Positions 1-11,667 of a DNA stretch of 64,000 bases are shown piece after piece (position 1 is the stretch's first letter; every line of letters begins with the position of its first letter). Source of the DNA: Tenebrio molitor (lineage: Eukaryota; Arthropoda; Insecta; Coleoptera; Tenebrionidae); the NCBI RefSeq assembly GCF_963966145.1, contig NC_091046.1, forward strand, positions 36,642,001 through 36,706,000, read 5' to 3'. Position numbers and translations under genes: made by a program. Below the pieces are notes generated by a model, which was not told the origin of the DNA, searched no databases, and saw only the letters and a list, made by a program, of their open reading frames with translations.

Positions 1-2050
1 ATTTTTAACATCACTTACAACTATAACTTATAGCAGTCGACAATGTTATCCTTTGTCCAATACAAGTTTCTCGGTTCAAAAGGCGAGAACTTTTTCACTG
101 AATTTTCTTGAAGGAAATAAGACTAACAATAAGTTGATTTTATAATAATAACTGAAAATGTATTAAAATCTTATTATTTATCAGGCATTTACGTGATCGT
201 AGAACAAATATAGTGTAACACATGCGTGTTATTGCCGACCTTGTCTCGTGCCACACTTTCTTCACACTTGTGAGAAACTGGCTCTTTTCCGTACTTGTTA
301 CACAATATGCATACTATTGTTACTTTCCCAAAATTTTTTCTGGCACAAGTTCTGGTGCATCAAGAACACGAGATTCTTTGTAGATGAGATTCAACCTTTT
401 TTTTTCGCAAGTGATTTTGAAGATTGTAAAAAAATGACTTTGACTTCCTTTATGTTCTACTAATTTTGTTGCAATTTTTTATTAACATAGTATCTCTTTT
501 AGTTGAACTACAAAAGAAAATAATATTTGGTGTATCTGTGCCTGTATGGATCATTTTTATCTTTGCTATGTACTGAAGAAACTGCAACTAACGGTTTTCC
601 TTTTCATCTTGTGCAGATGTAGAATAATAACGTCATATCTTAATCTAACCTACTCTTGAAAACCTCTTGAAAACAGGCAAACATTACTCCGACAGAGGAC
701 ACCTAAATTTTAATTGGGTTCGACAGTCATTATTTTACTCAAACATTACTTGAGGGTTACTTAAAATCACTATCAATTAAATTTCAATATTTCTGGTAAA
801 AAAAAATGTTTAAGTTACAACGGACTGTAAGCCTACACACTTCTTTGAAAATTGCAGATGGTTTACAATAGAGAGTAGACGGATTATTACTTTTCAGAAA
901 TTTGATATTAGTTTGAGCTTGATAATTATTGTGAGATGAGAAAAAACTGTAATTTTGTGTTGCCACATGTCATGCGGTTTGCAACAGCCACTCTATAATT
1001 TGTCGCTGGCTAATGTTTTCTGTTACAAAAAAAGGCAATAAATTTCGTTATTCTTATAGATATCAGTTCCGTTCTTTTTGTTCATTTGATCTTCCGATGG
1101 GTGTTGTAGTTCCGAGGGCTAAGACGTGAACAGTATAATTGTAATCACTCGTGAAATACTCGAGAGGCATGATCGGAGCTCTTGGATATCGTTATTGCTT
1201 TAACTTAACAGTTTATAAGTTCCATGTATATTGTTTGTTACGTCACACGTCATTAACATTCGTTTCAACATATTTAATATAATGCAAAGTAAAGCGATAC
1301 ACTGGAAACTCTTGTCAAGTGGTTGTATTCGCGCGTGTTACAGCTTCAGCATGACTCTATTAGCATACATAAATGCATCAGAAATTATAAGATTTCAGAT
1401 GCCCTCGGCGAAATGAAGACGCACGGACAATGGTCCCGGATTGGCAGTTGACTTCTAATTTCCATATCTTCGCTGAAACAAACTCACTTCGTTCCGATTG
1501 AGTTATTCACTTCTGTGGATTCTTCACTTCTCAGTTCCATAGTTGAATCGGTTGCCCGCAGCGTCCTCTCCTAATCACTCGTGTTTTCTGACCATCATAA
1601 TCATAAACATGTCTTTTGATTATTTTTATTACTCCTTGTTAGTAATATTTACATTCGGGAACGTTAGGTAACTTGGAAGCTTAATTTATTAAAAACAGTC
1701 TCAATTTTGTTGCGTCATTTCATGAATATTTTATATTATTCCTCGACTCGTCAGAGAAAGTATCATGCCTGTGCGTAATATCGAACTGCATACATATGCA
1801 TCAGTGCATCGATTTCTGACTATTAAAATTTTCACTTAGGGTTGGCTATGGATCATTCTTTATTTTCCGTTGCACCTTAGACACTGACAAGTTTGACATT
1901 TCAATAAATTATTTTCTCTTAATTTGGTTATGTTTCAATTGTACTGACTGACATTTGTCGTTCATTCTTGCGTGTGTCTAAAGTAACAGAAAAAATAAAA
2001 ACTCGTTCAAAGCCAACTCCAAGTGAAAATTTAAATAGTCACCCGTTACA
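1..2050. other. AT-rich single-copy-like DNA, no gene seen
   Basis: Stop codons are dense in all frames and I recognise no protein. The one repeat I can point to is a weak match at about 184-330 to 46089-46230. The rest shows no inverted or tandem structure that I could pick out by eye. Confidence 0.5.
184..330. repeat. diverged repeat shared with 46.1 kb
   Basis: This stretch and 46089-46230 share in the same order CATTTACGT, ATCGTAGAA, a TGTGAGAAA or CGTGAGAAA word, and TTCCG followed by TGTTA. The match is patchy, perhaps two thirds identical. It may be an old copy of a foldback element and is reported only as a likely repeat. Confidence 0.35.
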
Positions 2051-2052
2051 TA

Positions 2053-2475
2053 CAGTGAGCGGCAAAAGTATGGAATAAATTCATTAAAAATTAAACAAAT
2101 TTTTTTTCAAAAAAATCTTTGGACAGGTGAATTTTAGTTTATAAAAATACATATTTTAATACAAAATAAAATTCCAAGCAGTCATTTGTTTTAGAGTTAT
2201 AACGTCATCGATAGTTTTTTTAAATGGAAACCCCCTATTTGTTTTCTTCATTCTGATAGCCAAAAAACAAGTCAAAAACTGTGTTACTAAGTACTTAAAA
2301 TTCTGAAATTAAATGTTCGAATTGCCATCCCCCAGCTTGTTGACAATAAGCAAGTTTATGAAGAAATTCCCCCTGTTTTACTTTTATCTAGTTTTATCCT
2401 CGCACCCAATCAAAATTAAAATTTCTATACGTTGTGTTTCTATTAAATGAGTCATTTTCGAAAACGTTTTGTAAA
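2053..2475 (-). mobile_element. 3' end of a degenerate mariner-like element
   Basis: A TA at 2051-2052 is followed by CAGTGAGCGGCAAAAGTATG, a typical Tc1/mariner terminal repeat tip. About 240 bases inward, the minus strand encodes the last residues of a mariner-like transposase. The element therefore lies in reverse with its 3' end on the left. Its 5' part is missing; the sequence is cut off before the MITE at 2487. Confidence 0.65.
2295..2372 (-). pseudogene. mariner-like transposase, C-terminal fragment
   Basis: Read on the minus strand, the frame gives FLHKLAYCQQAGGWQFEHLI and then a stop four codons later. The CQQ-x-GG-QFEHL ending is the usual C-terminus of insect mariner-like transposases of the DDE superfamily. 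No catalytic residue lies in this piece, and upstream the frame is lost. It is a dead fragment about 25 codons long, useful only for placing the orientation of the surrounding element. Confidence 0.7.
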
Positions 2476-2486
2476 ACAAATAACTA

Positions 2487-2838
2487 TGGCGGACAATAAA
2501 TTTAGGCCGGCCTGTCATTGAGTTGACATCAAAATGTGAAGCTGGCATTATGTTCAACTAACCCCATGTTCGATTTTTGTCATTCTTGTCATCGTGACAG
2601 CGATAATCAAAATTAAAATTGGGAAAAGAAGCGTGCACCAGAGAGAAGTGCTACTACAAATCAGTTGTGCTAGTGCGTCATGATCCGTAAGTTACGAAAA
2701 AGGCGAAGGAAACGCCAAACAGCTTGAAAACCTTCAGTTTGACAAACTGACACATCAGTCATAATGACAATAAATGGTCGCTTGCATTGACTTTTTTGAA
2801 ATGTCAGAAATGTGCCGACCTAAATTTATTGTCCGCCA
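2487..2838. mobile_element. 352-bp TA-flanked MITE
   Basis: The ends are an inverted repeat of about 28 bases with few mismatches, beginning TGGCGGACAATAAATTTAGG. TA dinucleotides at 2485-2486 and 2839-2840 flank it, as expected for a Tc1/mariner-type target duplication. The interior has no open frame of note, so it is non-autonomous. Confidence 0.75.
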
Positions 2839-2840
2839 TA

Positions 2841-4262
2841 GTACGAATGAAACTGACTGTCTTAATCGTTTCTGTTCTCAAATAAAATAGCATTTGAATT
2901 TTACTGGAAGAGCGTTGCTGAAACTGCTGCAAATCTGTAAGCATTAGAACGGTCCTTATAATTTTCTAAAATCTCTTCGGGATCTGTGGCTATCCTTTCG
3001 TTGGCGCACCTCCCTTATGAATGGTTTTCAGCGGCCGTATCTTATAATTTGAAGACTCGGGTGCTCCTCCAGCAATCAAACCACAAAGAAACAACTCACC
3101 AGGCCGGCTGAAATCGCTCAATTTACGAGGGCGACGCGCCCGCAACCTCCTTGCTTTTCTAAAGACCAAGAAAGGACAGGTGTGCAGTTCTTCGTCGTTC
3201 TGTTTAGATGACTCCATACACCTCCTGATTGTTCCATCACACACATGCTGTTCTGTTTGGCTCATGCTGGGTGCACCAAATTGGACTCACTTTACATCAT
3301 TAGTGCCGAGTGCAGTGTATCGGAAGGGTCACGACGTCCACGACTTTTGTGTAGGTACGATTCTGGGCAAAAATCGCGTCGGATTCGAAGACAGTTAAAC
3401 CGTGATGGTAGTCTTGTCAGAACGCTTAAAGGGAACGAGTGTGATAGACGAGTAAATTATACAGTATTAGAAAACAAGAGCATGCTCGCGATGAGGTTTT
3501 TCCAATTTTAATTTAGCGATGTAAATGCGTTTCTTCAAAATGTCAAGATGTTACATAACTTAATCTGATTTTTAAATTAATAACATAAGGAGCTGATTTA
3601 TCTCATCAGATTACACTGTGTAATTTTTTCCTTGCCTATTACCCTATAATTCTAAGAAGCCGATGTTTTTTCCTATGTAATAAGCATTTTTATCACAGCT
3701 GTCCATCATAAATTTAACCGTTATTTTTGTTTACTCGCGTAATGAAGTCATACCAACGATGGACAACACCGAAAGTGTACACTCCTAACCTTACTTTTAC
3801 CTTTTAACACTACGTAACCTTTAGAGTACTGCAACGTAATCACATATTCATACCATTTAAATGTTAAAGAGGAATAGAAGAAATTCGTGTTGAATATTCT
3901 CTTCTCACATGGCTATTCTATATTACTGAATGAGTCAGCGAATACAGTGTATAATATGAGTTTATTGTAACACACAAAAAAGTAAATAAATTACAGTTGT
4001 CAAACTTAATTAAATCTTTTTCTAGACAATCTTCTCCAGCAAATTAATAGATTTCAATTAAACATTTTTCTTGGTTCAAAATTAAGGTGTTAAAAAATTA
4101 CGAACGCCAGTCTTTGGATCAGATATGTACAGACGTTTATGAGGTCTGTTTTTCCGGAGGCTAATTTCTTACTATCATAAGTCGAGAAGTCATAATGGTG
4201 TTGGTAGTAATTGTGGCAAAAATTTTACAATTATCTTTTATATCTTACGAGGAAAACGTTTC
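2841..4262. other. unassigned DNA with a GC-raised patch
   Basis: From about 2980 to 3430 base composition rises well above the surroundings. Overlapping open frames of 72 to 91 codons occur on both strands there, none of which I recognise. The rest is AT-rich. The patch could be an old exon, a decayed element or a regulatory sequence; the sequence alone does not decide. Confidence 0.35.
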
Positions 4263-4263
4263 A

Positions 4264-5075
4264 TACATAAAGTCCATTCGTTTTAATAAACAATTGTCAA
4301 TGTCAAAAATTCTTATAAGACCGGACTGTACCACCCCAGACTTCCCAGAATGTCGTATTTATGGACCGGATGTATATTGGTTTTTACACTAGACATTTAT
4401 TGAGGTTATGTATATGTTGCACTTTGACGTTTTTCTATCGCAATTACACAAATCACAATAATAATGTCATATCCAGCGACTCGTACGCAAGTACCTACAG
4501 AAAAATGATATCTGTTAAGACCTTGCACATCAAAAGCAATGTTATGATGTTTAATGATTCTTAAAAGTGAGTTGCGTCTTCAAACTTAGCAAGAAGAAAT
4601 GAAGGTTTGTACGGAATATTTACTTGAAATCCAATAAATCGGGAAATGTGAACGGTTAAATAAAATGTGGATTGAAAGATAAAAGACAAAAACTAGTTTA
4701 ATATTAGAAAAATGAAAAAACTAGGAAATAGGTTACTTCAAAAATATGAGCAGCTTTCTCGCAAATTTCTTTCATCGACATTCATGGTTTTTCCGTCTCC
4801 AATTCTTTGCAGTATCGAACTACTGCCATCTTTTCACGTTGAAGAAGCGACTGACCTGTACCCCTTTTACGTGAAGCCATTCTTCAACTTTAAATTCTTC
4901 GCCAATTTTGAATTTTATATTAAACAAGTCTTGCGCATGTCAAAAGGACGAAATTTGGCTGACACTCAGAGATGCCAAGATTGATTTATGAAATAACTAG
5001 GGTTGACATTTTGGCAAGTCTACCACCTTGACAACATTTTGACAATTGTTTATTAAAACGAATGGACTTTACATA
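4264..5075. mobile_element. 800-bp TIR element
   Basis: Inverted ends of about 31 bases start AAGTCCATTCGTTTTAATAA at 4270 and run back from 5069. TACATA stands immediately outside both ends (4264-4269 and 5070-5075). That may be a 6-base target duplication, although the flank is itself repetitive. The interior open frame of 90 codons (4712-4984) is not recognisable. The superfamily is undecided. Confidence 0.7.
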
Positions 5076-5387
5076 CATACATACAGGATTAGATTTATTA
5101 TTATGGTACTTCTGACTGTTTATTTCTCGTTAACAATTAGCGCCCTCGTTTATGATTATAATTGGTTATTATGTGTTGAAATTACTGGTAGCGAAGAATA
5201 CAAGATTGTTAAATAATTACATTTTATGAACCGTGCAATTACTGTTGGTTGTTACCTATTTTAACTGTTGCTCTAGGTATGTATACTAAAAGAACACATT
5301 AACATATTACATTGTATAATGTTTACTTGAGTTCAAAAATCTGCAAAAAATAAAGTATACACAAAATTTATATTGATTTGATTGATA

Positions 5388-5581
5388 CAGGGTGTTCCCA
5401 GAAAAGAAGACTTGTGAGTTATTGTTGTTTTCAGAATAAAAATATCTATCAGAATCACAAAAAGAAAGTATGTGTTCCCATTTGTAAAAAAAATATTTGA
5501 CAGTTTAGCCTTGAAGCCCTTGGGGCTATGCCTACGTGAATTTAGTAGTCTATTCACAACACAACCATTTAATTTGGTATA
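5388..5581. mobile_element. internally deleted copy of the GTGTCCCC foldback family
   Basis: A TA at 5386-5387 is followed by CAGGGTGTTCCC. The sequence then jumps to what corresponds to the right half of the full element at 22289-23025 (the same TTGACAGTTTA, CTTGAAG, GGGGCTAT and CATTTAATTTGG words in order). It stops where a new CAGG tip begins at 5582. It is a deletion derivative whose right end is overwritten by the next insertion. Confidence 0.65.
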
Positions 5582-5853
5582 CAGGCTGTTTGATGAAAAA
5601 CGCCTCAACCCATAACTTTTTTATTTATTAACCCAGGGGTTCCCAAACTGTGCGCCGCGGCGCCCTGGGGCGCCGTGGAGAGTAATCAGGGGCGCCGCGA
5701 GGCGCTCGTATTTTCTCTCCTCCGGAAACTAAACTTACTTATATATTCGCAATAAACAATTCAAATCATGAAAATTCCAGATACTTTGCCGAACCAGACT
5801 TTTTGCTGAAACTAGCCATTTGTGCGATATAGGTATTTGATCAACTGAATGCC

Positions 5854-6436
5854 TTGAAATGGTCTATACAAGGCATTGCCATGCACATCTTGAAACTATT
5901 GGAGAAAATTGGGGCGTTTAGGAGAAAACTGCAGTTGTGGATAAGAAAAATTAATGAGGATGGCGGTCAAGATTGTTTCCTGAAATTGCATCAATACGCG
6001 GCCTCTCTAATGAGCTCGTTGTCTCACAAGACTTGCTGTCCCTTTTCACGGAACACCTTTCGAAGCTTACTGAATGGTTTCCAAAATACTTTGCGGAAGG
6101 CAATGTCGAAAAATTTCCGTGGATCCAAGATCCTTTCCATTCTCAAACTTCACCAGAATTCACTTCTCAAGATGAAGAGAGTCTCATTGAACTCTCTTGC
6201 GACAACAACCTTCAAACAAAATTCGCTTGTTCCGATTTAGCGGAGTTTTGGATAACGGTCAAAAATTAATATCCAACTCTTAGTTTAAAGGCTACGAGGA
6301 CTTTCATTCCCTTTGCAACATCCTATTTATTTGAAGCCGGATTTTCAGCTGTACAGCTACAGATAAAGGGCAAATATCGCTCAAAAATCAATGTGGAACA
6401 AGAAATTAGAGTGGCAGTGTCAAGCCTTATTCCTCA
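5854..6436 (+). pseudogene. hAT transposase (ZBED5/SCAND3-like), C-terminal relic
   Basis: The frame at 5854 gives KIGAFRRKLQLWIRKINEDG. A shift near 5972 leads into the frame with LSNELVVSQDLLSLFTEHLS and later LIELSCDN. An in-frame TAA at 6267 sits where the family normally has a sense codon. Beyond it follow RTFIPFATSYLFEAGFSAVQ and KYRSKINVEQEIRVAVSSLI. This is the order seen at the C-terminus of hAT transposases related to vertebrate ZBED5, FAM200 and SCAND3, including the dimerisation region. The zinc finger and most of the catalytic core are absent. The reading ends where the mariner arm begins. It has one frameshift, one stop and truncation at both sides, so it is a pseudogene. Confidence 0.85.
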
Positions 6437-6712
6437 ATTGGTTTTTATTTTTTAGCACGTAAGCTTCGAAAATATACAGGAAACAAATAGTGCGTTGTAT
6501 TCTTTGCAAAGTGGGCTTTCAAACGAGGTGTCACTTGGCCTACCCTTCCATTTGGAAAACAGAGTTAAGAGTGGTTGAGAACTTCCACAAGCAGATATGC
6601 AAAAACCATATGCGCCCAAATGTGGGCAAGGAAAAGAAATCGACCCGTTTCGGAATTTTGTACAAAAAATACAAGTTAGGAATTTTATTCCAGTTAAAGT
6701 TTCCACACTGTA
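6437..6712. mobile_element. solo terminal arm of the 33.8-kb mariner-like family
   Basis: This stretch matches the reverse complement of 33810-34100 and, in pieces, the right arm at 35090-36432. Shared words include TTTTAGCACGTA, GGAAACAA, GTGCGT, TTTCAAACGAG, the GCAGATATGCAAAAACC run, and the tip TTTCCACACTG before TA at 6711-6712. Only one arm is present. Its inner end joins directly to the hAT transposase relic, so the other arm and some hAT sequence were lost. Confidence 0.8.
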
Positions 6713-6962
6713 TATACCTACGTGAGCCCCAGATTGTTGTCATTGTACACATATTTCGAGTGGGGCGCCGTGAAAAAATACTAAACCTGTAAGTGCGCCG
6801 CGAACTGAAAAAGTTTGGGAACCCCTGTATTAACCGATTTCAATGAACAAAAAAATTAAAGATATGGTTTTTCAAGCGCTACAAAACAGCCATAAAATGT
6901 ATTTTTTTGGCGTTATCTTCAATAGCTAACGATAGTCAACTTTTTTTTTTTAATGGACACAC

Positions 6963-7557
6963 GTAGTTTTTTAGGCTTGGTCTGGTAAGGTTTTTTTTTT
7001 CTGAAACTAATGATGTATTGAAAGTTATCATTTGGTTCATAGCTAACTGAAAAAAAATAAAACATTTTTTTGTGGTTCAGCTTATAAAAATTTTTAAGAG
7101 TGCCGTGAAAAACAATGGGAATACAAAGTACGATAAATGTCATCTAAACGTCAGCTTAGAAATTTTCATCTGCTTTTTTAAACTTTTTTTATTTAAGTAT
7201 AAAATAACATTGTCAGTCATGCAGGATAGCAGTCATTTGACTATTTTTTTATGTTCGAGTGTAATAAAAATCGTAATTAGTCAAAAACAAAAAGGTAATA
7301 GAAAAAATAATAATAATTGTTATTATTATTTATGTTTTCCAAGATTGCACCTGAAAATTTTCAAACTCACAGTTGACATTTGTTGCTATTTGTATTCCAA
7401 TTGTTTTTCACGGCACACTTGAAAATTTCATAATAAACTGAACCACAATTAAAAATTGTTTTTTTTTTTTTCAGTCAGCTATGGACCAAACGATGACTTT
7501 TAATACATCATTAGATTCAGAAAAAAAAAGTTTACCAGACTGAGCCTAAAAAACTAC
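6963..7557. mobile_element. foldback element with arms of about 200 bp
   Basis: Left arm 6963-7172 and right arm 7351-7557 are imperfect inverted copies. Paired words include GTAGTTTTTTAGGCT, TCTGGTAA, AATGATGTATT or its partner, and GTGCCGTGAAAAACAA. The loop of about 180 bases is AT-rich. Open frames in it are short and unrecognised. No target duplication could be fixed. Confidence 0.7.
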
Positions 7558-7674
7558 ATTGAACCAATCGAAATTTCGGATTCATGGGTTAATCGCGCAT
7601 TAAAATTTAATTCGAATTAAATATTTAATTCTCTTTCTATAAACTGGCCCATAATCAGCAAAATAAAAAGAAAA

Positions 7675-8190
7675 TTAATGAATCGGGCCGCCTCTGTTTC
7701 GTATACACTCCATTACACGTTGAGACATGCTTTCAATAAAATGATTAATAGTGTCCTGAGGTGGCTCATCCCATGCTTCCTGTAGCCGCAGTCGAAAATC
7801 GATCAAGTTTCTTGGGAGGAAGGTTATCGTAAATTACTCAATTGTCTTTCCAACAAATCCCAAATATATTTGTCTGGGGGCAAATCAGGAATCGAGCAAG
7901 CCATGGAAGTATACCAACGTTACCATCTTGCAGGAAGGGTGTCGTAGCCCTCAGCGGCGGCCCTAGCGTTTTATCAGGGTAGAGCGAGATTGTCTTTCGG
8001 CGCCTTTTAGTCGACAACTTCGAATAAATTATAATTCAGTTTCTGATAACAAAATACAAATATTTTCAAAAATCGGATTTTGGCGCCCCTTATCACCTGG
8101 CGCCTAGAGCGGCCGCTTCTCTCGCTCTACCCCAGGGCCGCCACTGGTAGCGCTTGCCCTGAAGGTTAGGAAGAACAATAGGCACAGCAC
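7675..8190 (-). pseudogene. Tc1-like transposase, C-terminal half, interrupted
   Basis: On the minus strand, pieces in different frames follow the order of a Tc1-family DDE transposase: AVPIVLPNLQGKR, then FLQDGNVGILPWLAR, then SIPDLPPDKYIWDLLERQLS, then LRLQEAWDEPPQDTINHFIE and SMSQRVMECIRNRGG before the stop at 7675-7677. The second catalytic aspartate is kept in LQDG, but the stretch after it is shortened. Where Tc1 proteins have SPDLSPIE, this reads IPDLPPDK. Frameshifts and stops make it inactive. A hAT MITE at 7952-8146 splits it. The N-terminal half was not found. Confidence 0.75.
7952..8146. mobile_element. 195-bp hAT MITE inserted in the Tc1 relic
   Basis: The ends are inverted CAGYGGCGGCCCT, followed by GC-rich subterminal sequence (GGTAGAGCGAGA and GGCGCC words on both sides). 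The flanks GTAGCCCT (7944-7951) and GTAGCGCT (8147-8154) agree at 7 of 8 bases, as for an old 8-base hAT target duplication. Removing the element rejoins the transposase reading on either side. Confidence 0.85.
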
Positions 8191-11100
8191 CTTGGTTATG
8201 TAACTTACAATGTTTAAGTTTCCTGGAATGAAAACCAAAATTGATCTGCTATCTTGTATTTGGTAAAAGGAAAACACAAAGATAGATTATAACAACGTAG
8301 TCTAAAAGACCTCATACATATATACGAATAATATATGTAGACATTGTCCGTCCTACATCTTCCCTCTACTCATTTCCAATAGACTGTGTTGTAGATAAAT
8401 CTGTCTCTTAGGATCAAAGTTCTCAAACGTTCAGGATCTGAATTTCTACGTTGAGCTCCACATCAACGGTGACGATCATGGCTGCTTCTTCAGACTATGT
8501 GGGACAATATCGTTAAATCGTTGACACACTACGCCCTTCAAAAATTAACGAAAACAAAACTGAAAAATATTAAATAGCTTTTAATAGAGAACATACTGGT
8601 GTCTTGCATTGATAATTTTATAGCTTTTTAAAAGAAACAACCTAAAAATTTTTTTCCAGTTTTTTGTTAAACTTTAATCATTTGTTTCTTTTACTGAAAT
8701 ACACATTTTGTAAGAATTTGAAAAAAATCGTTTCATATCCTCAAGGTATTACGATTTTAATGAAATCACTATATTTTCTTCATTGATCTTTCCTTCTTTC
8801 CGTTTTTTTTTTCTACTAAAAATACAAACCTCTTCAAGCCACTGAAAAAATTAAAAAGAATTTGAACCAGTTCTGTTATTTATTTCTTGTCTCAAAAACA
8901 TGAAAATTTTTCTTATAAATACAAAAACATCTTATGTTTCTCCAAACTGTGATTTTACACGAAACACCTTACGAAGATTGTTACCACCACTTCATTAGAG
9001 AAACTGTTATTTAATTAGCTGGAAAAGTTAAAAATCTATTAAATTTGGCTTTTAGTAGAACATGTCCTCGAATAATTTTACGATCATTTCGATGAGCTTC
9101 AGAGACCTAAATGTATGTTTGAAAAATTTATTATTTCCTTTCAACTGTCACATTAACGTCGGCAAGGTCTTAAATTAAATAAATCTGTTATTGCTATTTA
9201 TATTCGCCGTAAATAATATTAATGAGTCGCCGCTAAAAATGTATCAACAATCAAGCGAGACACATCCTAGCTGCATGCGCGGTCATTTAAATTAAGACGC
9301 GCTTTCGAAAAGGTGCTTGATTAATGATCTTTAAAAATAGAAGTAATTCAACAACGAATTTGTCGCGCCACGTATTGACCATATCTGCAGAACAGGAAAG
9401 AGCTCGTAAAATTTTCGACAACTTTGAATTATAGCCTCTTATTAATGAATTTACATAATTAAGGCCACAACTTTTTGATATGGTGCTAATTTGTAAGCGG
9501 AAGTGTTAAAAAAAATTATGGTCGTGTCAATAAACCTAAAACGGAATGATGGAATGGCTCTCGATTCCAGGTAAGCCGAACTCATTTAACAGAGATATAT
9601 AGAACGTGGCCTCTTGTCACTTTACACATTTATTCTGATGAATAGATCTAAACGTTTCTTGTACAATGGAAAGAGTGACTTCTTCAGTTCGGACTGCTGG
9701 TGACCTTTTGTTTGTTTCGGTCTTTGTTTATTGAATTCCCTCAGAACCCTTGGGTTTTGGAATCTTCCTTTGAGTCATGTAGACGCCATATCTGCACGAC
9801 GTGTTTTGCCACCGGCTCGTTGTGATGGATATTTAAGAAGTTGTAAATGACTATGCAAATAGCGTATTAATAATTCTTCGGTTTGCTGCATGCACGGGGT
9901 ACTTCCAGCACAAAAATAATTAAAGTTACACCCCGAAAAGAATTTAGATAAATGTTTCAATTACCTACACGCCACTGAAACTCTTGTTATGAATACATTT
10001 TCATATTTTATGGCTCAGATCGGGACATTCATCATACCACGGCCATCGAAGACGACGTGGAAGATAGTGGGCGATTTTCCATAAGAGACCGTAATTGAAA
10101 ACTTTTTTCCATTCGAGTCCAATTGATACCAACTAATTGAATTATTTCTTAATTAAAACTTTTTACTGTTGCGTTTTAATTGCGCACCTGCTCCTGGCAC
10201 CAACTATAAAGATAAAAAGAGCCACAATCAAATCGTAAATCTGAAGGTAATCAATGATGTCGTTATGGTCCATTATAATTAGATAAAATGGAAATGCTGA
10301 GAGGGGTACAACTGGTAACTGTAACGATGGGGCATTTTCTCGAAAAGCAGGTGATTTGTGAAGCTGTGAATTCAAGGAAATTATCTTTCAAGAACAGGTA
10401 TAAAATCTCCAGAAACAAGGAAGGAATTGTGTCGGATGCAACAGATAAATTTGTGAATAGATGTTGGTTTGCGTTGAAAAGCAGAAATGACACTTCAGGT
10501 CGTGCTTGTTAATTGTATGACGTGCCTTCTAGTCATTAATAAATCGAATAATTTTCAATTAAAATACTATTCGTTATTTCCGAGAGAAATGTGGTCGGTA
10601 ATATTATAATTGCAGCGATAAAGTCATTTGCCCCTTTGATTTATATTCTTCAAGTCGGTAATTGTCTTAATTGCTCGTCTAAATAGGTATGAGAAGTCTG
10701 TCAGACGTTAATGCAGGGTCGACATCAAATAAAAACATCCCTCACGAATTGCAATTTATAATAACTTTAATTACCAATTATTCTGCGAAGTGCTGATAAT
10801 AATACGGATAAAGCGGTGTTTAATCAGTGTTAATGTTAAACGTTAGTGCTTATATTATGTGGCAAGCGGCAGGACTGGTTCGTTAGTTTGATGATTTCAG
10901 ATAACTTAATTAAATAGGACGAGGAGAAAAATTGCCATGACTCTAGTTAGCGAGTTAGCTGTGAGATTAAACATTCTATTAAAAATATAAAGTTTCTTTA
11001 AAAGTTAGTTGAGTTAGGGAACCAAAAAAATCATCTATTAAATTTTTTTCATTTTGTATGATCCCATTTACTTTTAATTATACTCTTTCACTGATTTATG

Positions 11101-11383
11101 ATAATTGAGTCCTTAGTTTTTGTAAGGATATAAGTACATAGTTACCAACCAAAAACCATTAAAACCAAAACAATAAAAATGTTAAAAAATAATGAAAAAC
11201 GAAAGTTTGACTTCTTTTTTGTCTAACGTCGTTATTGAAACAACAAGTTTGCAATTGTTACTAATTTTGAAGATAATAACAAAAGAGTTCTTAAAAGACT
11301 TCGACAACAATAATAAAAAAACCAACATAAACAGCTAAGTGGAAGCTATTCTATGTTGAAATGTTTTACTTAATTTAAAGATC
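8191..11383. other. single-copy-like intergenic DNA
   Basis: No transposon end, reverse-transcriptase motif or long frame is visible. The part from about 9170 to 10800 is rich in TTAATTA-type words and in short GC-raised blocks (for example around 9260-9420). That is compatible with non-coding regulatory sequence but not evidence for it. Confidence 0.4.
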
Positions 11384-11385
11384 TA

Positions 11386-11665
11386 AAGGGTGTTTTTTTT
11401 TAATTTGGCGTTGAAGAGTCGATTGTGAATGAACCACTCGTCTTAGAAACACTGATTTTTTAAACTGCGGATTAAAAACACAAACAACGCGAAAAGTGAG
11501 GTTAGATTTAAACAGCTAATCAACCACTCGTCTTAAAAAATATTTAAACTGCATATTAAAAACATGCAAAAAGTGAGGTTTAAACAGCTTATCAGAGTTG
11601 TAATCCGGTGGTGCGTTCACAATCGACTCTTCAACGCCAACTTCGACGCCAAAAAGAAACACCCC
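11386..11665. mobile_element. MITE of the GGCGTTGAAGAG family, copy A
   Basis: The ends AAGGGTGTTTTTTTTT and AAAAAGAAACACCCC are inverted and lie next to TA dinucleotides (11384-11385 and 11666-11667). Inside each end is GGCGTTGAAGAGTCGATTGT in inverted orientation. The CCACTCGTCTTA and AAAAGTGAGGTT words occur twice, so part of the interior is duplicated. Related copies lie at 33048-33223 and from 53612. Confidence 0.8.
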
Positions 11666-11667
11666 TA

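Larger units (their letters stand above)
5634..6827 (+). mobile_element. hAT element with perfect 8-bp target duplication
   Basis: The ends are inverted CAGGGGTTCCCAAAC, a hAT (Charlie/ZBED-like) terminal repeat. TATTAACC stands directly outside both ends (5626-5633 and 6828-6835), the 8-base duplication typical of hAT. The termini are GC-rich, unlike the surroundings. The interior keeps only the 3' part of a transposase gene, plus a later piece of a mariner-like element. At 1,194 bp it is far shorter than an autonomous hAT and must be dead. Confidence 0.92.
5582..6962. mobile_element. tip of another TA-CAGG element, host of the hAT insertion
   Basis: TA at 5580-5581 is followed by CAGGCTGTTTGATGAAAAAC. 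With the hAT insertion and one 8-base duplication removed, the sequence runs on from 5633 to 6836 without a break. The opposite terminal repeat was not found, so the right limit is a guess. The call rests on the tip style and on its abrupt start inside the preceding repeat. Confidence 0.35.

Noticed and set aside
6452..6792. Frames of 70-100 codons on both strands at 6452-6792 as genes
   Set aside because: The region is a non-coding terminal arm of a mariner-like family; similar shadow frames occur in its other copies at 33823-34103.
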